Source of the DNA: Oscillospiraceae bacterium
GTDB taxonomy: Bacteria > Bacillota > Clostridia > UMGS1883
NCBI GenBank assembly: GCA_015069065.1
Contig: SVJI01000052.1
Coordinates: forward strand, 1 to 8,887
Reading direction: 5' to 3'
Length of the DNA: 8,887 bases
Part shown: in pieces, positions 1 through 5,536 of the stretch
Layout: every line of letters starts with the position of its first letter
How positions within the stretch are numbered: the stretch's first letter is position 1
The notes under the pieces: generated by a model
What the model was told of the DNA's origin: nothing
The model's input: only the letters and a program-made list of their open reading frames with translations
The model's database searches: none
Program-made: the position numbers and the translations under genes

Positions 1-597
1 ATCCGTCACTGCACGATCTGCCTCTCTCCCCTCAGGAGACTTTTCCAACAAACTAAAATAATCCTCCCATGTTGCGCTTTCAGGGTTTAAGCGTCCGCTT
101 TCAGGAGGCATCATATACATAAGCCCCGGCAGGATGTTACGAACAGAGCTTACTGACAAATCAATATGCTTAACGGAGTCAATAATACGCCGCTCTTCAT
201 CCAGAAAAATAATGTTACTGTTACGCCCCATAATCTCACAAACAAGATGCCTTACGGTAAGGTCGCCAAGCTCGTTACGGCAGGAAATTTCAATATCGAC
301 AGCTCTTTCAAAGCCAAGCCGCTTAACAAAATTTATTTTCCCGCCTGTAAGATGCTTACGAAGAAGCATACAGAACATCGGAGGTGCTGCAGGGTTTTCC
401 TTTGTCTCCTCTACCAGATGCATACGCGCATTGGCAGAAGACGCACTTATAACCAGCTTTCTCGTTTTCGACAAGCTTTTTATAATCAACAGGATTTCAT
501 CGCGCTCGGGCTGATGAATTTTTTCTATTTTACCGCCTGCAAGCTCTTTATTAAGTTCATGTGTGATTGCACCCAGAGCAACTGCATCAAGTGGCAT
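1..597 (-). CDS. rqcH: RqcH, N-terminal part (NFACT/FbpA family), cut by the window edge
   Basis: The first 199 codons of an NFACT-family protein, open to the left edge; the full family length is about 570 aa. RqcH binds obstructed 50S subunits carrying peptidyl-tRNA and directs addition of C-terminal alanine tails in bacterial ribosome-associated quality control. Family signatures of the NFACT-N domain are clear: THELN (residues 12-16), KIHQP (26-30), PPMFCMLLRKH (72-82), RNELGD (107-112), EIMGRNSNI (121-129) and the LPG near 156. They follow the Bacillus RqcH/FbpA sequence, as I remember it, almost without gaps. Residues 97-98 read Glu-Arg where Bacillus subtilis has Asp-Arg. The ATG is preceded by GGAGAG with a short spacer. 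It lies 61 bp downstream of the PspC-domain gene on the same strand and may share its transcript. The older name fibronectin-binding protein A refers to the same family. Identity is secure; only the C-terminal half is unseen. Confidence 0.93.
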   Translation of the reverse strand, partial: MPLDAVALGAITHELNKELAGGKIEKIHQPERDEILLIIKSLSKTRKLVISASSANARMHLVEETKENPAAPPMFCMLLRKHLTGGKINFVKRLGFERAVDIEISCRNELGDLTVRHLVCEIMGRNSNIIFLDEERRIIDSVKHIDLSVSSVRNILPGLMYMMPPESGRLNPESATWEDYFSLLEKSPEGREADRAVTD

Positions 598-658
598 AAA
601 TATCTCTCCAAACAATGTGTATCAGCAAAAATTTTTCTATACTTCGTTTTCAGTTATA

Positions 659-847
659 TCAATTATATTTAGGCATAACCAATGCCGCAATTATATATGC
701 TATTATACCCGAACCGCCAAGCACAGTAAACAAAATCCATGCCAGACGAACAATTGTAGAATCGATTTCAAAATATTCAGCTATGCCGCCGCATACACCG
801 CAAATTTTTTTATCTGATATAGATTTATAAAGTCTTTTTTCCATCAT
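659..847 (-). CDS. Small PspC-domain membrane protein
   Basis: A 62-aa protein made almost entirely of one PspC domain. It has a basic N-terminus with KRLYKS, the motif GVCGGIAEYF at residues 17-26, then D29-xx-x-VR (the common IDxTxVRL pattern), one hydrophobic segment at about 34-57 with a GGSG turn, and the terminal VMPKYN typical of these proteins. PspC was named for the phage-shock envelope response of Proteobacteria. Stand-alone Gram-positive copies are common and their role is not settled, so no gene symbol is given. The reading frame extends upstream to a TTG at 859, but the Shine-Dalgarno GGAGG (853-857) lies inside that extension, so translation starts at one of two adjacent ATG codons (847 or 844; spacer 5 or 8 nt). 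It sits between dinD and rqcH, all leftward. Confidence 0.88.
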   Translation of the reverse strand: MMEKRLYKSISDKKICGVCGGIAEYFEIDSTIVRLAWILFTVLGGSGIIAYIIAALVMPKYN

Positions 848-873
848 ATGTACCTCCAATTTAGTTTTTAAGA

Positions 874-879
874 ATTATA
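874..879 (-). promoter_or_regulatory. Candidate -10 box for the pspC-rqcH transcript
   Basis: A perfect TATAAT on the minus strand lies 16 bases upstream of the GGAGG of the PspC gene. No good -35 hexamer lies 16-18 bp further upstream (best is TACTGT), so this is a -10 match only. The surrounding 860-944 gap is very AT-rich and includes a 15-bp all-A/T dyad at 930-944, which does not look like a classical terminator for dinD. Read-through from dinD is therefore also possible. Confidence 0.35.
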
Positions 880-944
880 CATTTCATTTAAACACAACAG
901 TATATTTTAAAATCGGCAAACTAATTTATTAAATTTAAAATTTA

Positions 945-1805
945 TTATTCATCAAGCATTAAAGTTCCTTCTTTTGCTTTCTTTTTTAGTCTTTGCATCT
1001 GCTCCTTTTCAATTTGAGCAATGCTCTTTTCTGGTGTTGGTAAATCTTCGGGCATTGTACCACCGATTTCTTCAATAGCCTTTCTGACTTCTCTGCCAAC
1101 TGTATTATGAACTTTGGTAGCAGTTTCTGCATTATCAACTTTATCTTTTCTCAATTTTTCTTCCGTTTGTGAAATCCTGAAAAGATTAGCAATAAGTTCT
1201 GTAGTACCCATATAATCAAGAATTTTTTGTCCTACTGCAAGACCTTTTCTTTTGTGGATATCTTCAACATCAAGTCCGCCATAAAGACCAATGTAACCTG
1301 CATTTTGAAAAATTGCAAATTCTTCATTTGTTATAACACCGGCATTTCTTGCAGTTTCCGCAAGAAGCTGATTCCATTGTTTTATATCTCCGCGAACAAC
1401 TAATCTTCTGCTATCTTCATCAAGCTGATTAAATCTATCTGCAACCTCTTGTCTATATGTTTGTATAGCAAAGTATGTTTGTCCAAGTGCAATAACTTCT
1501 TTTCTCGGATCGCCGTTCTGAACAATTAAATAACAAGCATATCTTGTCAGTTCATAATCCAAGACCGGTTTTTCAGTTGCACCTGCTTTTACGATTTTCC
1601 TGACCTCGGGAAAATCGCATGTAATGTCGTGTCCGCTATTTTTACAAGCAATCATTGCACGCTTTATGACCTTATGAAAATTTTCCCATTTGTTATAATC
1701 TAATACAGTGGACAGTTCTCTTGCAAACCAATATTCAGTTCCATCTTCTTTGATATGCTTTATATCTTCAAAGCATTTATATTCTTTCGCAACCAGATTG
1801 CTCAC
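945..1805 (-). CDS. dinD: DinD, DNA-damage-inducible protein D
   Basis: A 286-aa protein closely matching Escherichia coli DinD (about 274 aa) along its whole length. Shared blocks include FEDIKHI near residue 12, the SGHDI block (57-61), SRYACYLxVQNGDP-like TRYACYLIVQNGDP (87-100), GQTYFAIQT (108-116), FAIFQNAGYIGLYGGLD (163-179), IHKRKGL (183-189), MGTTELIANLFR (199-210), TEEKLR (214-219) and GGTMPEDLPTP (248-258). The N-terminal part resembles the BRO/antirepressor domain of phage regulators. E. coli DinD is SOS-induced and reported to act on RecA filaments; the role here is inferred from homology. The start is GTG at 1805, with AAAGAGG 7 nt upstream. The frame stays open to 2027, but that extension runs through the hairpin array and has no conserved sequence. 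A good promoter lies about 320 nt upstream. No LexA box is visible. The gene may be an accessory insertion between core genes. Confidence 0.93.
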   Translation of the reverse strand: MSNLVAKEYKCFEDIKHIKEDGTEYWFARELSTVLDYNKWENFHKVIKRAMIACKNSGHDITCDFPEVRKIVKAGATEKPVLDYELTRYACYLIVQNGDPRKEVIALGQTYFAIQTYRQEVADRFNQLDEDSRRLVVRGDIKQWNQLLAETARNAGVITNEEFAIFQNAGYIGLYGGLDVEDIHKRKGLAVGQKILDYMGTTELIANLFRISQTEEKLRKDKVDNAETATKVHNTVGREVRKAIEEIGGTMPEDLPTPEKSIAQIEKEQMQRLKKKAKEGTLMLDE

Positions 1806-1812
1806 TGTATTA

Positions 1813-1819
1813 CCTCTTT
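1813..1819 (-). promoter_or_regulatory. Ribosome binding site that fixes the dinD GTG start
   Basis: AAAGAGG on the minus strand, with a 7-nt spacer to the GTG at 1805-1803. It decides against the ATG at 1835, which has only an A-rich stretch before it, and against the ATG at 2027 inside the hairpin array. Confidence 0.7.
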
Positions 1820-1892
1820 TCTTTATATTTTGCATTTTTATACAACATTCGGCAAAAGTATTACTCGTGTCAAGTCGGGGACAAAAAATTAG

Positions 1893-2040
1893 TCGATATG
1901 CAATTAGATTGCTAGATATATTTATTTTCAAAATGCGATATAATATAAATTCCTTTCTCGTTGTGCAAGCAACATATCGCCTTACGAAGTAATATATCGT
2001 ACAAAATGTATATCGCAAATTCCGCAAGGAATTTATATAG
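1893..2040 (-). repeat. Array of short hairpins with CGATAT/ATATCG spacers in the dinD leader
   Basis: A run of small perfect dyads with different stem sequences, their centres about 18-23 bp apart. On the plus strand they are GCAAT-TAG-ATTGC (1900-1912), ATTTT-C-AAAAT (1924-1934), GTTG-n6-CAAC (1960-1973), TTAC-GAA-GTAA (1982-1992), TACA-AAA-TGTA (2000-2010) and AAATTCC-GCAA-GGAATTT (2017-2034). Between them lie related spacers: TCGATAT (1893), GCGATATA (1935), ATATCGC (1974), TATATCGT (1993) and ATATCGC (2010). The spacers point one way in the left half and the other way in the right half. A longer inverted repeat, ATATAAATTCCT (1943-1954) with AGGAATTTATAT (2027-2038), encloses most of the array. 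From the predicted promoter the array would be transcribed as the dinD 5' leader. From memory, similar hairpin tracts occur in intergenic DNA of gut Oscillospiraceae, but I cannot name a family. Confidence 0.7.
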
Positions 2041-2086
2041 CTGCGGTTGTTTACCTCATATAATAAGCGGACAATTTAGATAATAC

Positions 2087-2117
2087 CTGTTTTATTATTA
2101 CAAAACAGATATGTTTT
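2087..2117 (-). promoter_or_regulatory. Nested dyads just downstream of the dinD promoter, candidate operator
   Basis: Two overlapping inverted repeats share one arm. AAAACA-GATA-TGTTTT (2102-2117) has two perfect 6-bp arms, and CTGTTTT (2087-2093) pairs with AAAACAG (2102-2108) across an 8-nt gap. The first dyad would lie about +10 to +25 of the predicted transcript, a usual operator position. It is not a CGAAC-N4-GTTCG LexA box. It could instead be a leader hairpin. Confidence 0.45.
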
Positions 2118-2133
2118 CATCTTACATTAAATC

Positions 2134-2162
2134 ATTATACCATTTGCGGCAGTTTATTGCAA
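2134..2162 (-). promoter_or_regulatory. Predicted sigma-A promoter of dinD
   Basis: On the minus strand TTGCAA (2162-2157) is followed by exactly 17 bp and a perfect TATAAT (2139-2134). This is the best promoter match in the gap upstream of dinD and predicts a start near 2127, hence a leader of about 320 nt. It begins only about 38 bp after the stop of the radical SAM gene, and no convincing terminator separates the two, so some read-through is possible. Confidence 0.65.
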
Positions 2163-2199
2163 CAACTTCCACATCCTAAAAAGGCAAAATTTTAATATG

Positions 2200-3168
2200 T
2201 CATTTCTCTATATAAATCTCCTTAACATATTTGTCTGGGATGATATTTAAGGTAATTTCTTTTTTTGCGAAATATTCGATATTACACCGCTTGTTTCCGG
2301 TGACCTTTGATATAAAGCGCGGATTAACACGAAGTGTTATATCATTTTCTCCTGATATCTGCTCCTCTATTCTGTTACGGATATCTCTGCTCATAACCAT
2401 CTCACCCAATGACGGATGATACGCCCCCGCAACATAATTCTGCCTTAAATCATCACTGTCGGGAAGTCCGATGCGAAGCACCTCAATTGTGTTTTCTTTG
2501 AAATAGCGGTAAAGCACCGCCGCTGTAGACACTGCCGTCTCTAAATCACACGGTACATATTCTCCGTTTTCAAACATATGTGCTAAATGTGTTCCGCGCA
2601 ATACTACTGTCGGGTATATCCTTGTTTCCTCTGCACCCAGTTTTTTGAAAGTATGAGCTGTGTGCATACACTTTTCAAAAGAATCCTTTGGGAGTCCTAT
2701 CATCATCTGAAGTCCCAGTACCGCCTGACTATCCGTTATAATGGCGGCGGCATTTTCCACATCCTGTACGCTATGCCCCCTCCTCGATGCAATTAAAACA
2801 TCCTCATTCATGGACTGGGCGCCCAACTCAATGTTTTTTACTCCGTATGAAATAAGCCGCTCGACAGTTTCCCTGTCTATATAATCAGGTCGCGTGGAAA
2901 GGCGGATGCTCTCCACCATCCCTTTTTTTATATACTCATAAGCAAGGGACAGATATTCATTCTGCCGTTTTTCCTCAATTCCTGTAAAACTGCCCCCGAA
3001 AAAGGCAATCTGGTCGGCTTTTCCGTCCATGGTGGAAAGGTGTTCTTCGATTATATTGCGTGCCTCTGATATGTCAGGTGCAGCCACACTCCCGCTGATG
3101 GTCCGCTGATTACAGAATGCACAGTCATTCGGACAGCCATCATGAGGGATAAATATTGGTATAATCAT
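2200..3168 (-). CDS. Elp3-like radical SAM protein without acetyltransferase domain
   Basis: A 322-aa radical SAM enzyme. The iron-sulfur cluster cysteines are C12, C16 and C19 in CPNDCAFC (C-x3-C-x2-C), very near the N-terminus. They are followed by the SAM-contact loop FFGGSFTG (56-63), RLSTRPDYI (89-97) and ELGAQSM (114-120), the pattern of the Elp3-like branch. After the barrel comes a C-terminal region of the kind found in Elp3-like proteins, but the GNAT acetyltransferase domain of true Elp3 is absent. The substrate is unknown; the relatives' link to tRNA-wobble chemistry is only a hint. In many Clostridia, as I recall, the homologue sits between rnc and smc; here neither is present. 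The start ATG has AAAGG about 11 nt upstream. A terminator hairpin separates it from the membrane-protein gene upstream. A weak TTTACC-18-TATTAT overlaps that hairpin and could be its promoter. Confidence 0.88.
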   Translation of the reverse strand: MIIPIFIPHDGCPNDCAFCNQRTISGSVAAPDISEARNIIEEHLSTMDGKADQIAFFGGSFTGIEEKRQNEYLSLAYEYIKKGMVESIRLSTRPDYIDRETVERLISYGVKNIELGAQSMNEDVLIASRRGHSVQDVENAAAIITDSQAVLGLQMMIGLPKDSFEKCMHTAHTFKKLGAEETRIYPTVVLRGTHLAHMFENGEYVPCDLETAVSTAAVLYRYFKENTIEVLRIGLPDSDDLRQNYVAGAYHPSLGEMVMSRDIRNRIEEQISGENDITLRVNPRFISKVTGNKRCNIEYFAKKEITLNIIPDKYVKEIYIEK

Positions 3169-3216
3169 ACATTCACTACCTTTTAAACAGTATGTCTGCG
3201 ATAATAGAATTTAAAG

Positions 3217-3257
3217 AAAAGGGGGGTAAAAAAATCGCTTTTTTTACATCCCCTTTT
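3217..3257 (-). terminator. Strong hairpin terminator after the membrane-protein gene
   Basis: On the minus strand AAAAGGGG and GTAAAAAAA pair with TTTTTTTAC and CCCCTTTT around a GCGA loop, which has the GNRA tetraloop form. A small internal mismatch lies between the two stem blocks. It starts 6 bp after the stop of the upstream gene. The stem is nearly symmetric and could act in both directions, but no gene reads into it from the left. Confidence 0.8.
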
Positions 3258-3263
3258 AATGTG

Positions 3264-4448
3264 TTACTGAGCCACTGAAACCTGTTCTATTTCATCAATA
3301 TAATCATCTTCATCATATTCCTCAAAATCCTCATCGTCATTCATGGCACGTCCGACCAGCATAACAAGCAGACCTACAAGAACGACAATTCCGCCATATA
3401 TAAGCGAATTCTGATTGAAACTTTTTATGATTGCATCCGTTACACATTTCACAAATTCACTTGAGGGCTTAAACATGGGTTTAAACACAAACCCTGCTAC
3501 ACCTACGCATATTCCTGACAGCATCGCTGCCCAGCCTATCATTTTATGTGCAAATCCGTTACATGCGATAACTGTAAGTACGAGAAGAAGCAAAAGACCT
3601 ATTATAATACAGGTCAAAGTCATCGTTGAAAAAAGCACTGACGTGATGTAAGTATAACCTGCTGCTTTCTGCAAAGCAAGGTTATTTGGAGAAAGCTCCT
3701 TAATAGCCTTAGACTTTACTGCATACTTTCCAAAGTCATCACACGCACTCTCACCCAGTTCTATACCTGTAACAAGCTTTATATACGACACATTTTCAAG
3801 TATTGTGCCTGAAATATCCTCCCTTGTTACACCGTCAAAGGATTTTCCGTAAATGTAAAATCCTAAAACATCGTGGGCAATATCTGCCACAAAATCGGGA
3901 TAGCTTGACTTTAATACTGCCTGACGAATGTCGGCGTATGTGACGCTAATCATCGAATTGTCACGCAGCACGTCGGCTACTGCGGCACGCGGAGAGCTTT
4001 GCTTCAAATTAAGCTTTGAGGGATACTTAATCTTCCCGACAATAAAGCTTTCGGGATTGTGCGTACGGATAGCACTCTCCACTGCATATTCCGATGTATT
4101 CATCTTTACAAGAAGTGATGTCAGGGTTGTAGAAACAACTGCAAAGAGCAAGATGAACAGAAAAGTATTTCTTACAAAAAGCACTGCCTTACGCAAAAAT
4201 CTGCGGCGGCGCTTACTCTTTTTTGTATTACGCTTCTTTTCTCTGGCGTTTGCCTTTTCCACCTTTGCCATTTCCTTTTCCTTGTTATATTTCGGTATTT
4301 TTATAGGCTCCGGTGCAAATTCGGAGATAAACTCCTCCTGAGTTGATTTATTCTCTTTATTGTCAGCTGTGTTTTCTTTAGCCTCATTTTCCACTGAAAC
4401 TGTATCTATACTTTTTTCGTCTGCCTGAGTCTTTATTTCATTATTCAT
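3264..4448 (-). CDS. Unrecognised membrane protein with charged tails
   Basis: A 394-aa protein I cannot assign to a family. Residues 1-60 are polar and acidic, probably disordered. Residues 58-87 are a strongly basic block ending in KSKRRRRFLRK, just before a first hydrophobic helix at about 94-114. Residues 115-268 form a soluble segment, most likely outside the membrane, with no cysteine pair or catalytic motif I recognise. Three more helices follow at about 270-296, 303-322 and 349-368. The C-terminus (370-387) is almost all Asp, Glu and Tyr and should lie in the cytoplasm. Start: ATG at 4448 preceded by AAAGGA with a 9-nt spacer; the frame extends to 4502 but across the promoter. It is divergent from lexA, with 190 bp between starts, and appears monocistronic, with its own promoter and terminator. 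A role in the envelope is the most that can be inferred. Confidence 0.85.
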   Translation of the reverse strand: MNNEIKTQADEKSIDTVSVENEAKENTADNKENKSTQEEFISEFAPEPIKIPKYNKEKEMAKVEKANAREKKRNTKKSKRRRRFLRKAVLFVRNTFLFILLFAVVSTTLTSLLVKMNTSEYAVESAIRTHNPESFIVGKIKYPSKLNLKQSSPRAAVADVLRDNSMISVTYADIRQAVLKSSYPDFVADIAHDVLGFYIYGKSFDGVTREDISGTILENVSYIKLVTGIELGESACDDFGKYAVKSKAIKELSPNNLALQKAAGYTYITSVLFSTMTLTCIIIGLLLLLVLTVIACNGFAHKMIGWAAMLSGICVGVAGFVFKPMFKPSSEFVKCVTDAIIKSFNQNSLIYGGIVVLVGLLVMLVGRAMNDDEDFEEYDEDDYIDEIEQVSVAQ

Positions 4449-4483
4449 TTTAACACATCCTTTAGTCAACACGATACAATTAT

Positions 4484-4512
4484 ATAATACCAACTTCTGC
4501 AAAATAAGTCAA
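4484..4512 (-). promoter_or_regulatory. Predicted promoter of the membrane-protein gene
   Basis: On the minus strand TTGACT (4512-4507) is followed by 17 bp and TATTAT (4489-4484). It lies about 35 bp upstream of the chosen ATG and about 60 bp from the LexA box of the divergent lexA promoter, too far for direct occlusion by that single site. Confidence 0.65.
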
Positions 4513-4570
4513 GAAAAATTAGTTTTTGACTTTCTTTACTCACTTAATTGAAATAATTTTTAAATTTTTA

Positions 4571-4584
4571 CGAACAAATGTTTG
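4571..4584. promoter_or_regulatory. LexA box (SOS operator)
   Basis: CGAACAAATGTTTG matches the Gram-positive SOS box CGAAC-N4-GTTCG with a single change in the right arm. Its right end covers the first three bases of the lexA -35 hexamer, so bound LexA would block its own promoter. This is the only convincing LexA box I found in the window. Confidence 0.85.
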
Positions 4585-4610
4585 ATTTTTTAATATTTAT
4601 ATGTTATAAT
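4582..4610 (+). promoter_or_regulatory. lexA promoter
   Basis: TTGATT (4582-4587), a 17-bp spacer and a perfect TATAAT (4605-4610), which also carries an upstream TGT forming an extended -10. The predicted start of transcription lies about 20 nt before the GGAGGG ribosome site. Confidence 0.8.
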
Positions 4611-4638
4611 ATGTAAAAAAGCTTCGGAGGGATGTTTT

Positions 4639-5253
4639 ATGGCGGCAAACATAGATAAGCAGCAACAAATTCTGAGTTTTATCGAAAAGCAGGTTTCTGA
4701 AAAGGGTTATCCGCCTACAGTCCGCGAAATATGCGACGCTGTCGGTCTCAATTCTCCGTCTACAGTTCACGGTTACCTTAAACGTCTGGAAAAAAACGGA
4801 CACATAATTAAGGAAAACGGCAGTTCACGCGGAATACGCCTTACCGCAGTTCCTACAAATATTTCCTCTATGGAGAAAGAGTATCTTGAAGTTCCCGTCA
4901 TAGGAAGAGTCAGTGCAGGTCTCCCTATTCTGGCTGAGGAAAATCTGGAAAGGACATTCCCCCTGCCAATGGACTTTGCAAAAAAGAATGACGTATATAT
5001 GCTGCGCGTCCGCGGAGAAAGTATGATAAACGCAGGTATTCTGGACGGTGACTACGTAATCGTTGAAAAGTGCGACGTGGCACGAAACGGCGAAATGGTA
5101 GTTGCTCTGGTAGATGACAGTGCAACCGTCAAAACTTTTTATAAGGAAAACGGACACTTCCGCCTGCAGCCTGAAAATGACTTCATGGAGCCCATAATTG
5201 TGGACAGTGTTTCCATTCTGGGAAAGGTTGTCGGAGTTTACAGATTATTTTAA
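4639..5253 (+). CDS. lexA: LexA, SOS repressor and self-cleaving protease
   Basis: A 204-aa LexA of normal length. Residues 5-68 form the winged helix-turn-helix: GYPPTVREIC (23-32), GLNSPSTVHGYLKRLEKNG (36-54) and the wing ending in RGIRL. After a short linker comes the cleavage region GRVSAGLP, with the scissile Ala93-Gly94 bond. The serine protease domain carries nucleophile Ser128 in RGESM and general base Lys165 in ATVK. The protein represses SOS genes and cleaves itself when stimulated by RecA filaments. All catalytic residues are present, so it should be fully inducible. ATG is preceded by GGAGGG with a 7-nt spacer. Its promoter is overlapped by a LexA box, giving autorepression. It is divergent from the membrane-protein gene and appears to be a single-gene unit closed by a strong terminator. 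No sulA-like or yneA-like division inhibitor is next to it. Confidence 0.98.
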   Translation: MAANIDKQQQILSFIEKQVSEKGYPPTVREICDAVGLNSPSTVHGYLKRLEKNGHIIKENGSSRGIRLTAVPTNISSMEKEYLEVPVIGRVSAGLPILAEENLERTFPLPMDFAKKNDVYMLRVRGESMINAGILDGDYVIVEKCDVARNGEMVVALVDDSATVKTFYKENGHFRLQPENDFMEPIIVDSVSILGKVVGVYRLF

Positions 5254-5255
5254 TA

Positions 5256-5306
5256 AAGAAAAAACACGCTTACCTGATTTTGACAGGTAGGCGTATTTTT
5301 TTCTTT
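5256..5306. terminator. Bidirectional terminator between lexA and the YtxH-like gene
   Basis: TACCTG and CAGGTA (5271-5276, 5283-5288) form the core stem, extended by GC/CG pairs. It is flanked by A-rich sequence on the left and TTTTTTT on the right, so each strand has a stem followed by a T-run. It begins 3 bp after the lexA stop. Its right end overlaps the stop codon of the convergent small gene by 2 bases. Confidence 0.88.
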
Positions 5307-5481
5307 AATGCCGTACTACTAAATCCTCAATTGCACAACCAACGGTCTTAAGCGCACGGTTAGTTTTCCTGTACGCTTTTTTGATTTTAGTTGTATTGGG
5401 CGGTTCCATCATCATGCAAACTGCTCCCCCAATAACCGAGCCGGCAAGGAATCCTTTTGCAAAACCCATGTATCCTCTCAT
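5305..5481 (-). CDS. Small YtxH-like protein
   Basis: A 58-aa protein beginning MRGYMGFAKGFLAGSVIGGA. It has a short glycine-rich hydrophobic segment (about residues 6-25) typical of YtxH-like small proteins, then a methionine cluster, a basic stretch TKIKKAYRKT (31-40) and a polar amphipathic tail. Function is unknown for the group; some relatives are general-stress or envelope-associated proteins. The ATG has an excellent ribosome site, GGAGG (5489-5493) with a 7-nt spacer, which strongly supports a real gene despite its size. It follows the PAP2 gene by 55 bp on the same strand, without a clear terminator between, so the two are probably co-transcribed. The transcript ends at the terminator shared with lexA. 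It could be a divergent family member, since the hydrophobic segment is short. Confidence 0.78.
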   Translation of the reverse strand: MRGYMGFAKGFLAGSVIGGAVCMMMEPPNTTKIKKAYRKTNRALKTVGCAIEDLVVRH

Positions 5482-5536
5482 AATGCATCCTCCTTTTAAT
5501 TCAAAGATACATTATTAGTATAAAAAACTTTTCATT

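Noticed and set aside
134..672. Plus-strand frames across 134-672
   Set aside because: They are opposite-strand shadows of rqcH, whose minus-strand protein matches its family along the whole stretch.
741..758. CGAACAATTGTAGA as a second LexA box
   Set aside because: Only the left half-site matches, and it lies inside the PspC coding sequence.
930..944. TAAATTT-A-AAATTTA dyad as a dinD terminator
   Set aside because: The stem is only A/T and lacks a G/C core, so it is not a convincing intrinsic terminator.
1869..1874. TTGACA on the minus strand as a -35 box close to dinD
   Set aside because: No acceptable -10 hexamer lies 16-18 bp downstream; the TATAAA nearby is 25 bp away.
1806..2027. 74-codon upstream extension of the dinD frame starting at ATG 2027
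   Set aside because: It runs through the hairpin array, resembles no DinD N-terminus, and the GTG at 1805 has a proper ribosome site and matches the E. coli start.
1893..2040. CRISPR array
   Set aside because: Units are about 20 bp with variable hairpins and 6-8 bp repeats, and no cas genes are present; this does not fit repeat-spacer structure.
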